A stretch of DNA of 64,000 nt from Chaetoceros tenuissimus (Eukaryota > Bacillariophyta > Thalassiosirophyceae > Chaetocerotales > Chaetocerotaceae): positions 4,092,001 through 4,156,000 of the forward strand of contig BLLK01000047.1 in NCBI GenBank assembly GCA_021927905.1, written 5' to 3'. Below are positions 31,638 to 42,383 of the stretch, one piece after another. The notes under the pieces are model-generated. The model was not told the origin of the DNA. It ran no database searches and saw only the letters and a program-made list of their open reading frames with translations. Each line of letters begins with the position of its first letter. The first letter of the stretch is position 1. Made by a program: the position numbers and the translations under genes.

Positions 31638-33538
31638 CTATTGAACCTTACTTGCATTAGCCTCGCGTACAAGTAGTTTGACTCCACCTGAAGGTAAAAC
31701 AGTAAAGCCAGCTTGCATATCTTTTCGAAGTATCTGAGCACGTTCCATTTCAGTCTTGGACTCTTCATATACATCATTTGCATCTGTCATTTGCAAATCA
31801 ATCACTTCAATTTCATTGATGATTCTAGATAGCATGATTCTCAAAATTGTTTGAGCTAAAGGTTGTCCTACACAGTTTCTAGGCCCAGCTGCGAATGGCA
31901 TGAAGGTATTTCCTCTATAAGTTGTCTGTCCTTCATCTAATTTTTGCAACTCAGGATCAATCCATCGTTCAGGTACAAAATCATTCGGCCTATGCCATAG
32001 GTTTGGATTACGATGCAATCCATAAATCCAAACACATGCAAAGGTATCCTTTGGAAGAGTCATGCTTGTCTTATCCTCTCTTTCCATGGTCAAATCATCT
32101 GGTAGCTTTCTCACCACAAATGGAGCGACAGGATAAAGCCTCATGGATTCTTTTATAACTGCATCCATGTATGAAAATTTTGGTACCAATTTCTTTGGTA
32201 TCCGTTGCCCCTTTGGAATATTCGCTTCCGCTAATACACTTTCCACTTCCTTTCTCAATTTCGATTGAATATTTGGATATAGACTCAACAAATGCAATGT
32301 CCAACTCAAAGTCGCAGCAGAAGTATCTTGTCCCGCAAACAAGAGTGTAATGGCTTCATCCAACAACTCTTGATTAATCTCCTTACCAGCTTCCACCAAT
32401 TTACTTTGACTAGGATTATGACTCGAACGAAACCTTAAATTATAAAGAGGAGAACCTACATTTGCATTCTGACAAGCTAAAGTTGCAAAATGTCGAATAG
32501 TCTTCATTTCCACTTCTTCTTGTTGAGTGATGAAAACATTTTATACGTCCATCGAGGTAGTAGAAACCATATCGATCGCGATTGAGCTAGGATAATCATT
32601 CGTATATTGGTGATTGCATCTAAATATGCAGCTAGGGTAGTCTTTTGGTGTGTATTTGTTTGAGGCTTGGGATAGGATTCTTCTTGTACAGTTTGATCTA
32701 TAGATTGCATCGAGTGTGTCAATTCTGGTGTGCGTGATGCACAACTATCAGAATCATCGGAAACATCATCGACAATCACTTCATCTTTTTTCCAAGTTGT
32801 AGCATCATTCTTATTAGATTCCAATAATGAAAAGTTTTCATCATGAGTAATGAACCTATAAATCAAACCAATTGTCGCCTGTTGCAAAATAGGTACAACA
32901 TTGACATCTTTCTCGCGTTTCAAAACATTCTTTAAAAAAGTTTCCGCTGCAAAATTAGCTTCCGATTCCAATCTTTTACTTTCGGGACTATCCTCCTTGG
33001 TACAGTTTTTCAACAAACAATGTAATACAGATGCACGTTTCGCTTTCCATATCGATCCATCAGCAGTAAAGACTCCATCACCTGAAAAATTCTTGAAATG
33101 ATTATAAGCTGGTCGTTTAATCGCTCCCAGTGATTCCGCGATCGATTGCCTTTTCGTGTTGGAAGTAGAGTTTGTAACTCCTGTCAAGACTGCTTTGGCG
33201 GGTATAGGATGTGCAATATGAATCACTTTGGTGGAGATACCGTACACTGTTGCATACATTCCATAAGGACCTTTTAGTCGTTCCATTCTTGGTAGAATAT
33301 TTGTAATGTTACTCGAAGGGAGTTTTGTTTGATCGGTTGGATTGTAGGTAATGAATTTTGGCAGCCATGATACAGTCGGTAAATTGCAGTTTTTGGAAGA
33401 GAGTTGCTGCCTTGTTCGATGTCGAAGATAGAGACAGTAAAGGATTGCTGTTATCGGTGAGATAAATAATAGCAGAAGTAAAGGAGACATGATGAAGAGA
33501 CTGGCGTTGGTGTTGGGTAGCAGTTGGTCTTGCCTCAT
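31638..33538 (-). CDS. Cytochrome P450 monooxygenase, interrupted by one frameshift
   Basis: Two overlapping frames make one P450. The 5' frame (33538-32504) has an N-terminal membrane anchor (MSPLLLLLFISPITAILYCLY) and the haem-protein N-terminal half. The 3' frame (to 31638) carries the I-helix oxygen motif AGQDTSA, the ExxR motif ESMR, PERW and the haem-ligand loop FAAGPRNCVGQP with its Cys. Both frames line up as a single protein if one T is missing from the run after AAAATG near 32535: the downstream frame then reads FITQQEEVEMKTIRHFA. The complete protein would be about 635 residues, long because of an acidic/Ser-rich insert before the I-helix. The substrate is unknown. A single-base assembly error is as likely as real inactivation, since everything else is intact. 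Confidence 0.8.
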
Positions 33539-33796
33539 TATTGTTGATATTATAGGTATTGATATATACGTAAATATGTGTATCTTGAAAAAGGCCTCTC
33601 GTCTATCTATGCCTATAGGAAAGGAATTATATATTTCTATGGTTCATCTATGAAGTGCTAATGGAAAATATTAAATTTAAATGAATTGAACAAGCCAATA
33701 AAGGTTCAAACTTTTGAACTCAATTGCATGTTCCATGTTGAAGAGCAGCTCTTCTTCGCTTTGGAAATTGAAGGGACGGTGGAGAAGACACCTGGC

Positions 33797-33804
33797 TGAC
33801 GTCA
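33797..33804. promoter_or_regulatory. TGACGTCA palindrome (CRE-type), copy 1
   Basis: Perfect TGACGTCA followed by TGGATTCGAAATAGCTATG, repeated at 40352. In diatoms TGACGT/ACGTCA cores are known CO2/cAMP and bZIP (aureochrome) sites. Here the role is inferred. Confidence 0.45.
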
Positions 33805-33894
33805 TGGATTCGAAATAGCTATGTAGCTTGCTAGTAAGATCTTCGGACTATCGGAGTAACTTGATATTCGTCCTGGTACTAAGCAGGCTTAGGA

Positions 33895-34367
33895 TTGAGG
33901 TGGGATTTGGGATTTGCATTTTTCTATGCAGCTTGCTACTGGAATACTGAAGAATTCGTCGGAGTTGGCATCTACAAACAAACCTATCGTAGATGTTCAC
34001 CAGAATTTGATGCAATCACTACAAGGTCTGAAAAGACTGCATATCTTTCGGATCTTGTTACTTATTTTATCAACGAAGGGATCCTCTTTATTCAGAAAGA
34101 TGGTGATAACTACTTCCGATACAATATGGAGATTGATGAAGCATTCAAGAAGGTGAGAGGAAAGATCAGACAGGCAATGAGGGATTTCTTGAGAGAAGAG
34201 TTTCAAGAAAATGAAGACCCTGTTCTTCCTGGAAGAGACTTAGTGAAGAGATTGAGCAGGTACTTGCCAATATGGAAGTCTCTTCTGAAGACGGAGGATC
34301 TCACGATCTTGATGAAGTACATGATATTGATGACTTGTCCTTCTCTGATTTTCCTATGATGGATTAA
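33895..34367 (+). pseudogene. Frameshifted DUF6824-like protein fragment
   Basis: The open frame has no ATG at its start and could begin at an exon after the tttttctatgcag acceptor near 33931. It contains YKQTYRRCSPEFDAITTRSEKTAYLSDLVTYFINEGILFI, then VRGKIRQAMRDFL, matching the diatom DUF6824-type domain (helical, often in putative DNA-binding or regulatory proteins). Near 34225 the natural C-terminus switches frame: the other frame reads LSEEIEQVLANMEVSSED and ends acidic, DDLSFSDFPMMD, with TAA 34365-34367. One missing base explains it. With no start and a frameshift it is probably a gene remnant. The family call rests on recognition only. Confidence 0.45.
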
Positions 34368-34535
34368 AATAGAAGGCAGGATAGGAAGAGATCGAAAAAA
34401 GATCAAGTTGTGTTCTATGCTTACTTTTGAGTAACATGTGTATTTGTATAAAGAAATTTTTAAATACTTTAGTAAAATCTTCACCAGTAGATTAATAGAT
34501 TTTATTCTATATTCATTCGTATGCTTGTATTATTT

Positions 34536-34559
34536 CCCTAACCCTAACCCTAACCCTAA
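34536..34559 (+). repeat. Interstitial telomere tract (CCCTAA)4
   Basis: Four perfect CCCTAA units, the complement of TTAGGG, the telomere repeat of diatoms and other stramenopiles. The tract is embedded in coding-remnant DNA on both sides, so it is not a chromosome end here. Confidence 0.9.
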
Positions 34560-34599
34560 TGTAGAAGGTTAATGAAGATCTTTGAGCTATGTCCGTCAC

Positions 34600-34705
34600 G
34601 CATCAGCAGATGTATACATGTTTATGAAACCAACCTTACACTCTGAATTGTTCCCTACTCGTCTGCAATACTTCATGAGGTAATCACATAGAATCAAAAA
34701 CTTTT
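34600..34705 (-). pseudogene. 2OG oxygenase relic, shortest copy
   Basis: The minus strand reads LPHEVLQTSREQF, then stop, then GWFHKHVY with several stops, matching the last 35 residues of the oxygenase at 43777-45093. It lies directly beside the telomere tract. Confidence 0.75.
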
Positions 34706-34743
34706 CGCCTGTAAGTGTTCAAGAAATCTACGATGTTCTTTCC

Positions 34744-35470
34744 TTATACATCAGCAGACGTATAAACATGTTCATGAAACCAACCTTGCACTCCAAAACG
34801 TTCCCTATTCGTCTGCAAAACTTCATGAGGTAAGAAAACAGAATCAAATAAAAACAAAGTCCCAGCACTAAGATAGATATCTTTAATCTTTTCTCCGCCA
34901 TCTTGGCCTTTATCATTCGCATCACTCTTGACAAAACTAGATACTAGTGACTTGGGTGCATCGATCAAATGAAAGCGTTTCGCATCTGCAGCATTGTCAA
35001 TCATGAGTTTTCTCGCAACTGCATCCCCTCCTCCTAAATACAATGCCAAATTGGCAAAAGGAGCTTTGGACAAGTCTCGTTTTCTCCCATCCTTTTCAAA
35101 TGTGTAAAGTACACATGTTTCATTTTCAGGTCCATCCCTATTTGGATCCAAAAAGACTGGCTGTTCTCCTAACCCTTTACTAGGATTGGCTTTCAACCAA
35201 CCAACTTGCAAATCATTTCGTATAGCAGCACCTACAGGAAATACAGATTCATACTCCCGTTCATGTAAACTCAGCTGTCCTCCATCTTGTTCAGGATCCC
35301 AATCATCAGTTAAATACACCAACCAAGTAACACTTCTCCTCGATGCATTTTCCTTCAGTGGGAGTTTCGATCCATGCGGTCTCTTCTATCCCAAATGCAA
35401 CTCTCAATGAAGCTCATCTTTATGACGATTCAATAAAGCACCAAGTCTAAGCCTCCAATATTCCATTTCA
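34744..35470 (-). pseudogene. 2OG oxygenase, 5'-truncated copy
   Basis: An open stretch of 192 codons (35322-34744) is nearly identical to the C-terminal half of the complete oxygenase, including DWDPEQDGGQL, the second iron His (LPHEV) and the co-substrate Arg (TNRERFGVQGWF). Upstream, similarity continues to about 35470 but with two stops replacing the HTDEHHLELKRPHG region, which here reads HKDELH, stop, ELHLG, stop. A further mosaic scrap (LYLGGGGDVDAKRF) joins it near 35500. The catalytic N-terminal half and the start are absent, so the copy is not functional. Confidence 0.85.
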
Positions 35471-35777
35471 TGAGTCTAAAGTAGGTTGAATCGAATCTTT
35501 TTGCATCTACATCTCCTCCACCACCTAGATACAAAACTTTGTCCTTTTCAATTTTCCGACAGTGATTAAATATTAATTGCTCGGATCCACTTCCATGCAG
35601 TTCATTTCCAAAACTTGGACAATGGAACTTATTTATACTTTAATGGTTCATTGTTCGAGACAATATTTCTTCTTGTTCTTTTTTCTATGAAAACAAATCA
35701 AAGATTCTATATTCGTTTTGTGTGCTGGTATTAATTATAATATAGAAATATGAAATAAATTCCAGTGTTATATTCAC

Positions 35778-36303
35778 CTATGCATCAGCAGACGTATATA
35801 TATGCTCATGAAACCAGCCTTGGACACCAAAACGTTCCCTATTTGTCTGCAAAACTTCATGAGGTAAGAAAACAGAATCAAATAAAAACAAAGTCCCAGC
35901 ACTAAGATAGATATCTTTAATCTTTTCTCCACCATCTTGGCCTTTATCATCCGCATCACTCTTGACAAAACTAGATACTAGTGACTTGGGTGCATCAATC
36001 AAATGAAAGCGTTTCGCATCTGCAGCATTGTCAATCATGAGTTTTCTCGCAACTGCATCCCCTCCTCCTAAATACAATGCCAAATTGGCAAAAGGAGCTA
36101 GTCTCACTTTCTTCCATCCTTGTCAAATGTATACAAAACACAAGTTTCATTCTCTGGTCCATCCCTATTTGGATCCAAAAAGACTGGCTGTTCTCCTAAC
36201 CCTTTACTAGGATTCGCTTTCAACCAACCAACTTGCAAATCATTTCGTATAGCAGCACCTACAGGAAATGTAGATTCACATTCCCGTTCATGCAATCTCA
36301 ACT
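35778..36303 (-). pseudogene. 2OG oxygenase, second truncated copy
   Basis: Two pieces in different frames (36301-36104 and 36107-35778) together match the C-terminal third of the oxygenase, with a frame break at GRK|APFANLALYL near 36105. The similarity begins abruptly at LRLHERECESTF, so the HxD motif is missing. It shares the LPHEVLQTNRERFGVQGWFHEH ending with the other copies. Confidence 0.85.
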
Positions 36304-36843
36304 AATATTTGCAAAGATCGACCAGAGGCATTCAGAGAATTCATAGCATTATTCATTCTTAGAGACTATTCACCACTTCCTATAAGAATGGAAGACTGAC
36401 AATTTGTAGCCATGGGTGCAGATAGCCTCTATCATGTTGTTAGGAAAATAAGGTTGTCCAGCAAGGTATTATCGGAAGATGCTTGTGCTTACATTATTTT
36501 GTTAACAAAGTTAGTGAGCCGGCGGACCACCACGTAACCACACACCTTTCAACAACGAATACTGCTTGTTCGTCATTGTAGGGAAAGGGTCGTCGTCGTC
36601 CGTCGTCATAGCTTGTCTTTCGAAATAGCTATGCAGCTTGCCATTTAACAATAGCTAAAATTGCTTAAAATATGAGGAAATCACGTTAAAAAAAACTTCC
36701 ACAACCACATGATTAGATCTTGCCACCACATGAAGAAGAAAAAACAACAAAACAATTAAAAAAACAATTAAAAATCTGTTTTCTTCACCCACTCAAATTC
36801 ATGAATCGTTTCATTATTTCCAAATTGAACCACAATTACAAAC
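36304..36843. promoter_or_regulatory. Upstream region of membrane-protein gene A
   Basis: No gene. From about 36615 the sequence matches the region upstream of gene B (40360-40547): CGAAATAGCTATGCA, GCTAAAATTGCTTAAAATATGAGGA.ATCACGTTAAAAAA and CCCACTCAAA. The TGACGTCA seen at the other copies is degenerate here. Confidence 0.45.
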
Positions 36844-38450
36844 ATGAAAGTTTCCAATCTATTGATTAATACTACTGTATTCCAAGCTACTTCTGCTGCT
36901 CTAGGAGCAAACACTAGTGTCAGTTTACAGGTAAGAAGTGAAAGAAGAGGAGCTATGTGCTATGTGTGAAGAAGAATCAATTCGCTATATTCATATGTTA
37001 TGGTTTGCTAATCTCTTCACTCTCTCTCTTTCTCTCTGTGTATTACCCATTCTCTGTTCCGAAGCCATATTCATCTACACCACTCTTAGCAAAGTCCGAG
37101 ACTTTCTCTGGAAAGACCCATACGTCTGCTATTGGTGATGCTACATTCGCAGATCCAACAAGCTATGATGGTCATCCTATCACTGATGTTGTTGATGATG
37201 GTTTCACCTATGCTGCTGCTGCCGCCAATGGTCATCAAACTATCTCCAATGCTTGGCTCAATGCTAGTTCTTTGACTATGGATACTACTCACGGTATTGC
37301 GATCTATGAGACATGTGCAAACTATGTGCATGTAGATGATACTTTTGCTGTTACTGTTCTTGGTCTTAGCGACGTTTCTCCCGCTGTGGATACTGATACT
37401 GATCGCCATGAAGAAAATGTTACTGCTACTGATACTCAAGAGACTGCTGCTGATGCTACAGATGCTCTTGCTATTGATCTTGTCTTTGGCGATGCTTCTT
37501 CCACAGCTGCTGATGATGCTGATTTTTATGAAGCAGGTGTTGATGATTATCCTCAAGAGACTGATGCTGATGCTACAAAGACTACTACCTCTGACAATGA
37601 GCTCTTCATCTTGCTGATCGGCATTCTTGGTACAGCATTCTACAGTTATATGAGACCAACACCTGAATCTGCTCGTGACTTTGTTTGGAGCAAACAAAAT
37701 TGCTTCTCTTCATTGTTTATCCTTACAACTACAATCTTTTTCTTAGCCTCACACATTGTGGTCGATGGACTCGCTGCCGTATTAGAAATGTTGAAGCGTG
37801 GACTTATTGTATACTTGCTATGTCTCGCTATGGAATCACTCATTCTAGCTCTTTGCAAGCTTTTGCATTTAAACATGAAGTACCCGTACGTTCTATGTCA
37901 CTTCAGCTTGGGGGTCCTCTCGTTCGTAGCATACATTTGGGGCTATTACAACATGGAGTACCAGCATTACATTCCATTTGTCAAGTCCATCATGTTTTCC
38001 TACTATGAATACACCATGTTCTTTATAGCAATCAGACCAGAACTTTTTCCAAAGAAGTTTTCTATGTTTTATTGCATCCATCATGGTTTTGCCTTCCTTT
38101 TTCTTGGATCATGGAACCTCATCAAAGAACAGCAGTGGGAACAATACATGGTGACCAGTGCAGCCATTTGGTTATCCTCTGATGTTGGATTGTACGTAAA
38201 GAATTCTTACAAATCCATTTACGGTGAGACTGCTTTCTACAAGAAAGCCACCAAGGTTGTTTTTTTTATCGAAAGAATTCAAAGAATTACTGCATATGTT
38301 GTCGGAGCAATGGAATTCACTGAGGCATCCACTGAATACTTTCATTATGTCGTTTTTACATGTATGATCGGTATCGATATTTTCGATTTGTATTCCCAGT
38401 TGGTCTCTATGGGAGTCATTGGTGCTGGCTCACGTGAAAATGCCAATTGA
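36844..38450 (+). CDS. Polytopic membrane protein A (possible TLC-like), tandem pair member
   Basis: Exons 36844-36930 and 37065-38450 give 490 residues. Exon 1 encodes MKVSNLLINTTVFQAT...VSLQ, a probable signal peptide, and the acceptor follows a long pyrimidine tract. After PYSSTPLLAKSETFSGKTHTSAIG comes an Ala/Asp/Thr-rich segment, then from about residue 200 a hydrophobic region with six or seven likely membrane spans. It includes FYCIHHGFAFLFLGSW (adjacent histidines), LSSDVGLYVK and FFIERIQRITAY. The HH placement and span layout recall TLC (TRAM-LAG1-CLN8) proteins, but the assignment is weak. Gene B at 40548 has the same exon layout, with near-identical exon 1, intron and 3' UTR, while its body shares few residues. 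Confidence 0.65.
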
Positions 38451-38568
38451 AAGCTCTTTGGAATGAGAGTGTGCGATCTGTACCTACGACTAGATTTTGA
38501 ATCTTAGTCATTGATGAATAAAGCTGCCAATGAAATATAAACCCCTTTGAAAAACATAAAATAAAAAA

Positions 38569-38582
38569 CACACTCAAGTGTG
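38569..38582. repeat. CACACTCAAGTGTG hairpin, copy 1
   Basis: Perfect 6-bp inverted repeat within a conserved 80-bp block downstream of gene A. The same block occurs downstream of gene B. It may mark 3'-end processing or termination. Confidence 0.5.
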
Positions 38583-40014
38583 CAACCCTTTTTCTGATAG
38601 ATACATAGATCCACGTGTTGACTAGCTGCATTGCACGACTTCAACAACACTTTTTTCACTCAGAGTTTTTCATACTTATATTCATACATGTATTCCGCGA
38701 TTTGATGAGTGATTTATGTTTGATCGAGTGCAATTTAAAGATAAAAGAGCAGCGGCCCTCATTCAATCGCACAATACACTAGTCCATAGAATAATTCATA
38801 TTCTATTACACTCGTCGAGACAATCTTTCATGAAAATTGGACACAGGCACTTTGTGGCTGTGGGCGCTAGATGCTGGTTTCTATCGTGTTGTCGCAGGAA
38901 ATTAGAACATGCTATTTTCACGAGGCTGAGCCGGGAATCTTTGCTAAGATATTCTTTTCTTCTTTCAATATCAAACCTTCAGCAATCATGTTTTCATGGC
39001 TTTGATTCAACAGTCTTTGTATCCTAACTGAATTTTTTTCCTTCGCAAGTATTTTTTACCACCTCCATAGTTAAGTTTTTGCAGTGCTTGAATCATGTGC
39101 TTGAATCATCTGTCAAGCGGCTTCCTATTTCCATAAAAAAATTCATTGAAACTAAAACAACTTCCTCTCGACACCAGAAGCTACTATTTGAAGTAGACTG
39201 AGATTAAATTTGCGTGCGAACTTTGATTCAACATAGAAGGCATCATTCATCTTGATTTTTTGCCGTCGGTATTCTCCTCCTTTTAATAAACCGCCACTGC
39301 GACGAGAGATGCTTCCATATGCAGTCTCTGCATACTATCTGACATTATTTCATAGTGACATTCATTCAACCGTACAATACTCTAGTCCATGAAATAATCC
39401 ATATTCTTCTGTACGCATCGAGTCAGTCTTTCATGAAAACACGAAGGCTGGCTTTGACGTGTCGTTTAGGAAAGTTAGACCATCAAGATGTCGAAAGATG
39501 CTTTTTGTGCTGTATTATTTTCAGAAAGCTATGATTGACATCTTTGATAACCTAGTCAAACCAAGACGTTGTGGAATCTCGATATTCTTCCCAAGCCAAC
39601 CGATTTTTACTTTTCATGAATTTGAAAAAGTTGGAAGTTAGATGTTGCTTTCGATCCTTTCCAATTGCTTCTTATCTTCATTGATTTGAATAGTAACTAT
39701 AGTATCTGAAGCTTCTTATTACGAATCGTGTGTACGATGCAATATAGTATTACATATGTCGTGTTTGACTGATGATCATTCAAATATATCAAGTCACTGC
39801 ATTCTTTTCCTTCGCAAGTATTTTTATAATTGTTGACGAAAATGTACTTTCCTTGAGGCCTCTTCAATTCCATTTTTTTGCTGTCTAATTTTAGACAATA
39901 TTCTAGATTCTTCTTCTTTTCTTTTGACATCTTGATTTCTGCCATCAATATTCTCTTCCTTTTAGTAAGCCGCCACTGCAACCAGAGAGAACTTGTATGC
40001 ACAGTCTTCCTTGT

Positions 40015-40386
40015 AAAGGATTGCTGATATAGGTGAGATGACAGAAGGAAAGCAGACACGATGAGGAGACTGTCATCATTAGTTGGTAGCATCAGGCAGT
40101 TGGTTTTGTGGATGTTATAGGTGCTGATATGTATGTAATTATGTGTATCCTGAAATGGCCTCTCGTCTATCATCCTTGATGATATATAATTGATTCCTAT
40201 TTCATCTATAAACTGTGGTAATAGCTTGTTGTTCAATTTCAGCTCTTCGCTAAAATTGAAGGGACGGGGATAAAACTTTAGGGTTACGACTCAACATAGC
40301 CATATACTTATAAGTAGCTATTGTTACTAATTTAGAAGTAGACTTACTGGCTGACGTCATGGATTCGAAATAGCTATGCACCTTGC
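40015..40386 (-). pseudogene. Relic of the P450 start and its upstream region
   Basis: Aligns with 33436-33827: AAAGGATTGCTG.TAT.GGTGAGAT, then GAGGAGACTG, GTTGGTAGCA, GATGTTATAGGTG, GGCCTCTCGTCTATC, TGAAGGGACGG and the GACGTCATGGATTCGAAATAGCTATG block. It corresponds to the first roughly 35 codons plus promoter of the P450, with the coding part degenerate. It sits upstream of gene B and shows that the P450 flank was copied here. Confidence 0.7.
40352..40359. promoter_or_regulatory. TGACGTCA palindrome (CRE-type), copy 2
   Basis: Same element and flank as at 33797, here 189 bp upstream of the gene B start. It could serve as a bZIP or CO2/cAMP-response site for gene B. Confidence 0.45.
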
Positions 40387-40547
40387 TATTTAACTATGTG
40401 TAGCTAAAATTGCTTAAAATATGAGGACATCACGTTAAAAAATAAAAAATCGATCACCACAATTCCGAAATTAATTAATAAAACACCCACTCAAAGAAAA
40501 ATCTCATGAATCGTTCCATTATTTCCAATTGATCCACAATAACAAAC

Positions 40548-42005
40548 ATGAAAGTTTCCAATCTATTGATTAATACTACTGTATTCCAAGCTACTTCTGC
40601 TGCTCTAGGAGCAAACACTAGTGTCAGTTTACAGGTAAGAAGTGAAAGAAGAGGAGCTATGTTGGATGTGTGAAGAAGAATCAATTCGCTATATTCATAT
40701 GTTATGGATTTCTAATCTCTTCACTCTCTCTCTTTCTCTGTGTATTACCCATTCTCTGTTCCGAAGCCATATTCATCTACACCACTCTTAGCAAAGTCCG
40801 AGACTTTCTCTGGAAAGACCCATACGTCTGCTATTGGTGAGGCTCCAATCGCATTCGATCCGACATATGACAATGGTCTCACCTATGATTTTGAGGATGC
40901 TGATGCTGATCTTCAAGAAGCAAGTGTTGCCGCTACTGATACTGAAGGGACTGCTGCTGATGCTCTTGCTCACGCAGTTGTTCTTGGCGATACTTCCCAT
41001 GGTTCTTACAAAGCAGCTGCTGATGATCATCCCGAGAAGCAATGCACTCATATTTACATGGAGACCGACCAGACTGCTGCTGTCAATAATAATTCTGCAT
41101 ATACTTCCCTCAATGTTGAAGCTAATGTCCATGTAGACGACGATGCATCAGCATTTGAAACTGAAGTACTCATCACACTTATCACACTCCTTGCTGCAGG
41201 GTTTCCATCCCGTTCTAAACAGAGCAAGACACAGGCACAGAAGAAGAGACGCACCAAGAAACAAAAGAATACAAATGTGGAAAAATGGATGGATCCAAAG
41301 CAAGCAAATATTCTCATCACTGCAGCCATATTCACCTGGATCGTCACGTTGTACAAGTACGAGTCGCCTACCGTGTTCAAAGATGTACTGATTGGATCAA
41401 GCGTTGTTCTATACATTTGTTTCCTTGGTGCTAAGGTACTCTCCTTCTTCATCAAAAGTGATAGACCATTTGTTCTAGCACACTTTGTCCTAGGCTTGAT
41501 CAGTCAGTGCTCCTACATTTTCATGTATGCATTTCACCAAGACGACTTTGTGTATTTGTGGAGATCGGTATTCACAGGTTACTACCTCTTCAGCATGTTG
41601 CTTTTGCTGATCAATCCAAAGCTGTTCTTTCCCTCATTCTATCGATTCTACACCCTACACCATTCAGCAAGTTTCTTCATCATCTCAGCATGGCTAATTG
41701 CATCCACTGACGAATGGCCTCAGTATCTCATCCTCGCGAAAAGTATTTGGCTCACTTCGGATGTGTGGCAGTACATCATGCAAATCTATCGTGCAATCCA
41801 CAATCCTGACTCAGGGCACTTCAAAAAGCTTCAACGTCTAGTGTTCTCAATCGAGCGTGTGCACAGATGTCTCTCATATTACCATGCATTGGTGATTGGG
41901 GGAGGAGCTTCTTCTCCATTTGTTATCTTTGTTTTTGCAACAGTCATATCCATTGATGTATTTGATACTGTCATCCAGATCAACTCAATGAGAAAGAAGA
42001 AATAA
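40548..42005 (+). CDS. Polytopic membrane protein B (possible TLC-like), tandem pair member
   Basis: Exons 40548-40634 and 40767-42005, 441 residues. Exon 1, the intron and the first 24 codons of exon 2 match gene A almost base for base. The Asp/Ala-rich segment is shorter and different, and a basic run (KTQAQKKRRTKKQKNTN) precedes the membrane part. The hydrophobic region has six or so spans with FYTLHHSASFFIISAWLI, LTSDVWQYI and FSIERVHRCLSYY, which match gene A in spacing and key residues (HH, SD, ER) but little else. The tail MRKKK is basic. The product is probably an ER or other endomembrane protein; function is not known. Start-to-start distance to gene A is 3,704 bp, a tandem duplication. 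Confidence 0.65.
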
Positions 42006-42140
42006 AGTTTGTTTCTCACTGACAGAGACAATACGCCAATCTAAAGAGAGCGTGTGATATGTACATACGAGTACAACTCGAATCCAGTCATTTAATAGCA
42101 GCGAAATATAAACCCCTTTGAAAAACATAAAAATAAAAAA

Positions 42141-42154
42141 CACACTCAAGTGTG
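42141..42154. repeat. CACACTCAAGTGTG hairpin, copy 2
   Basis: Second copy of the inverted repeat, 136 bp downstream of the gene B stop, in the same surrounding block. Confidence 0.5.
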
Positions 42155-42369
42155 CAACCTTTTTCTGATAGATATATAGATACACGTGTTGACTAGCTGC
42201 ATTGCACGACTTCAACAACACTTTTTTCACTCAGAGTTTTTCATACTTATATTCATACATGTATTCCACGATTTGATGAGTTGCTGAGTGATTTATGTTT
42301 GATCGAGTGCAATATCAAGATAAAAGAGCAGCGGCCCTCATTCAATCGCACAATACATAAAATAAAAAA

Positions 42370-42383
42370 CACACTCAAGTGTG
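42370..42383. repeat. CACACTCAAGTGTG hairpin, copy 3
   Basis: Third copy, from a nested duplication that interrupts the 3' flank of gene B. Confidence 0.5.

Larger units (their letters stand above)
38451..40547. other. Duplicated intergenic DNA with relics
   Basis: No supported gene. It contains the 3' UTR hairpin copy (38569-38582) and a segment at 38757-38860 that recurs at about 39358-39450 (ATTCAAYCG.ACAATAC.CTAGTCCAT). The 39690-39850 segment resembles 42950-43080 (GAAGCTTCTTATTACGARTCGT, CACTGCATTCTTTTCCTT). A P450 upstream relic lies at 40015-40386. Short open frames here are composed of this non-coding DNA. Confidence 0.6.

Noticed and set aside
34536-34559. A true chromosome end
   Set aside because: Only four repeat units, with genomic sequence on both sides.
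39697-40236. 179-codon minus-strand frame
   Set aside because: It coincides with the copied P450 upstream DNA and intergenic repeats, and its composition is not protein-like.
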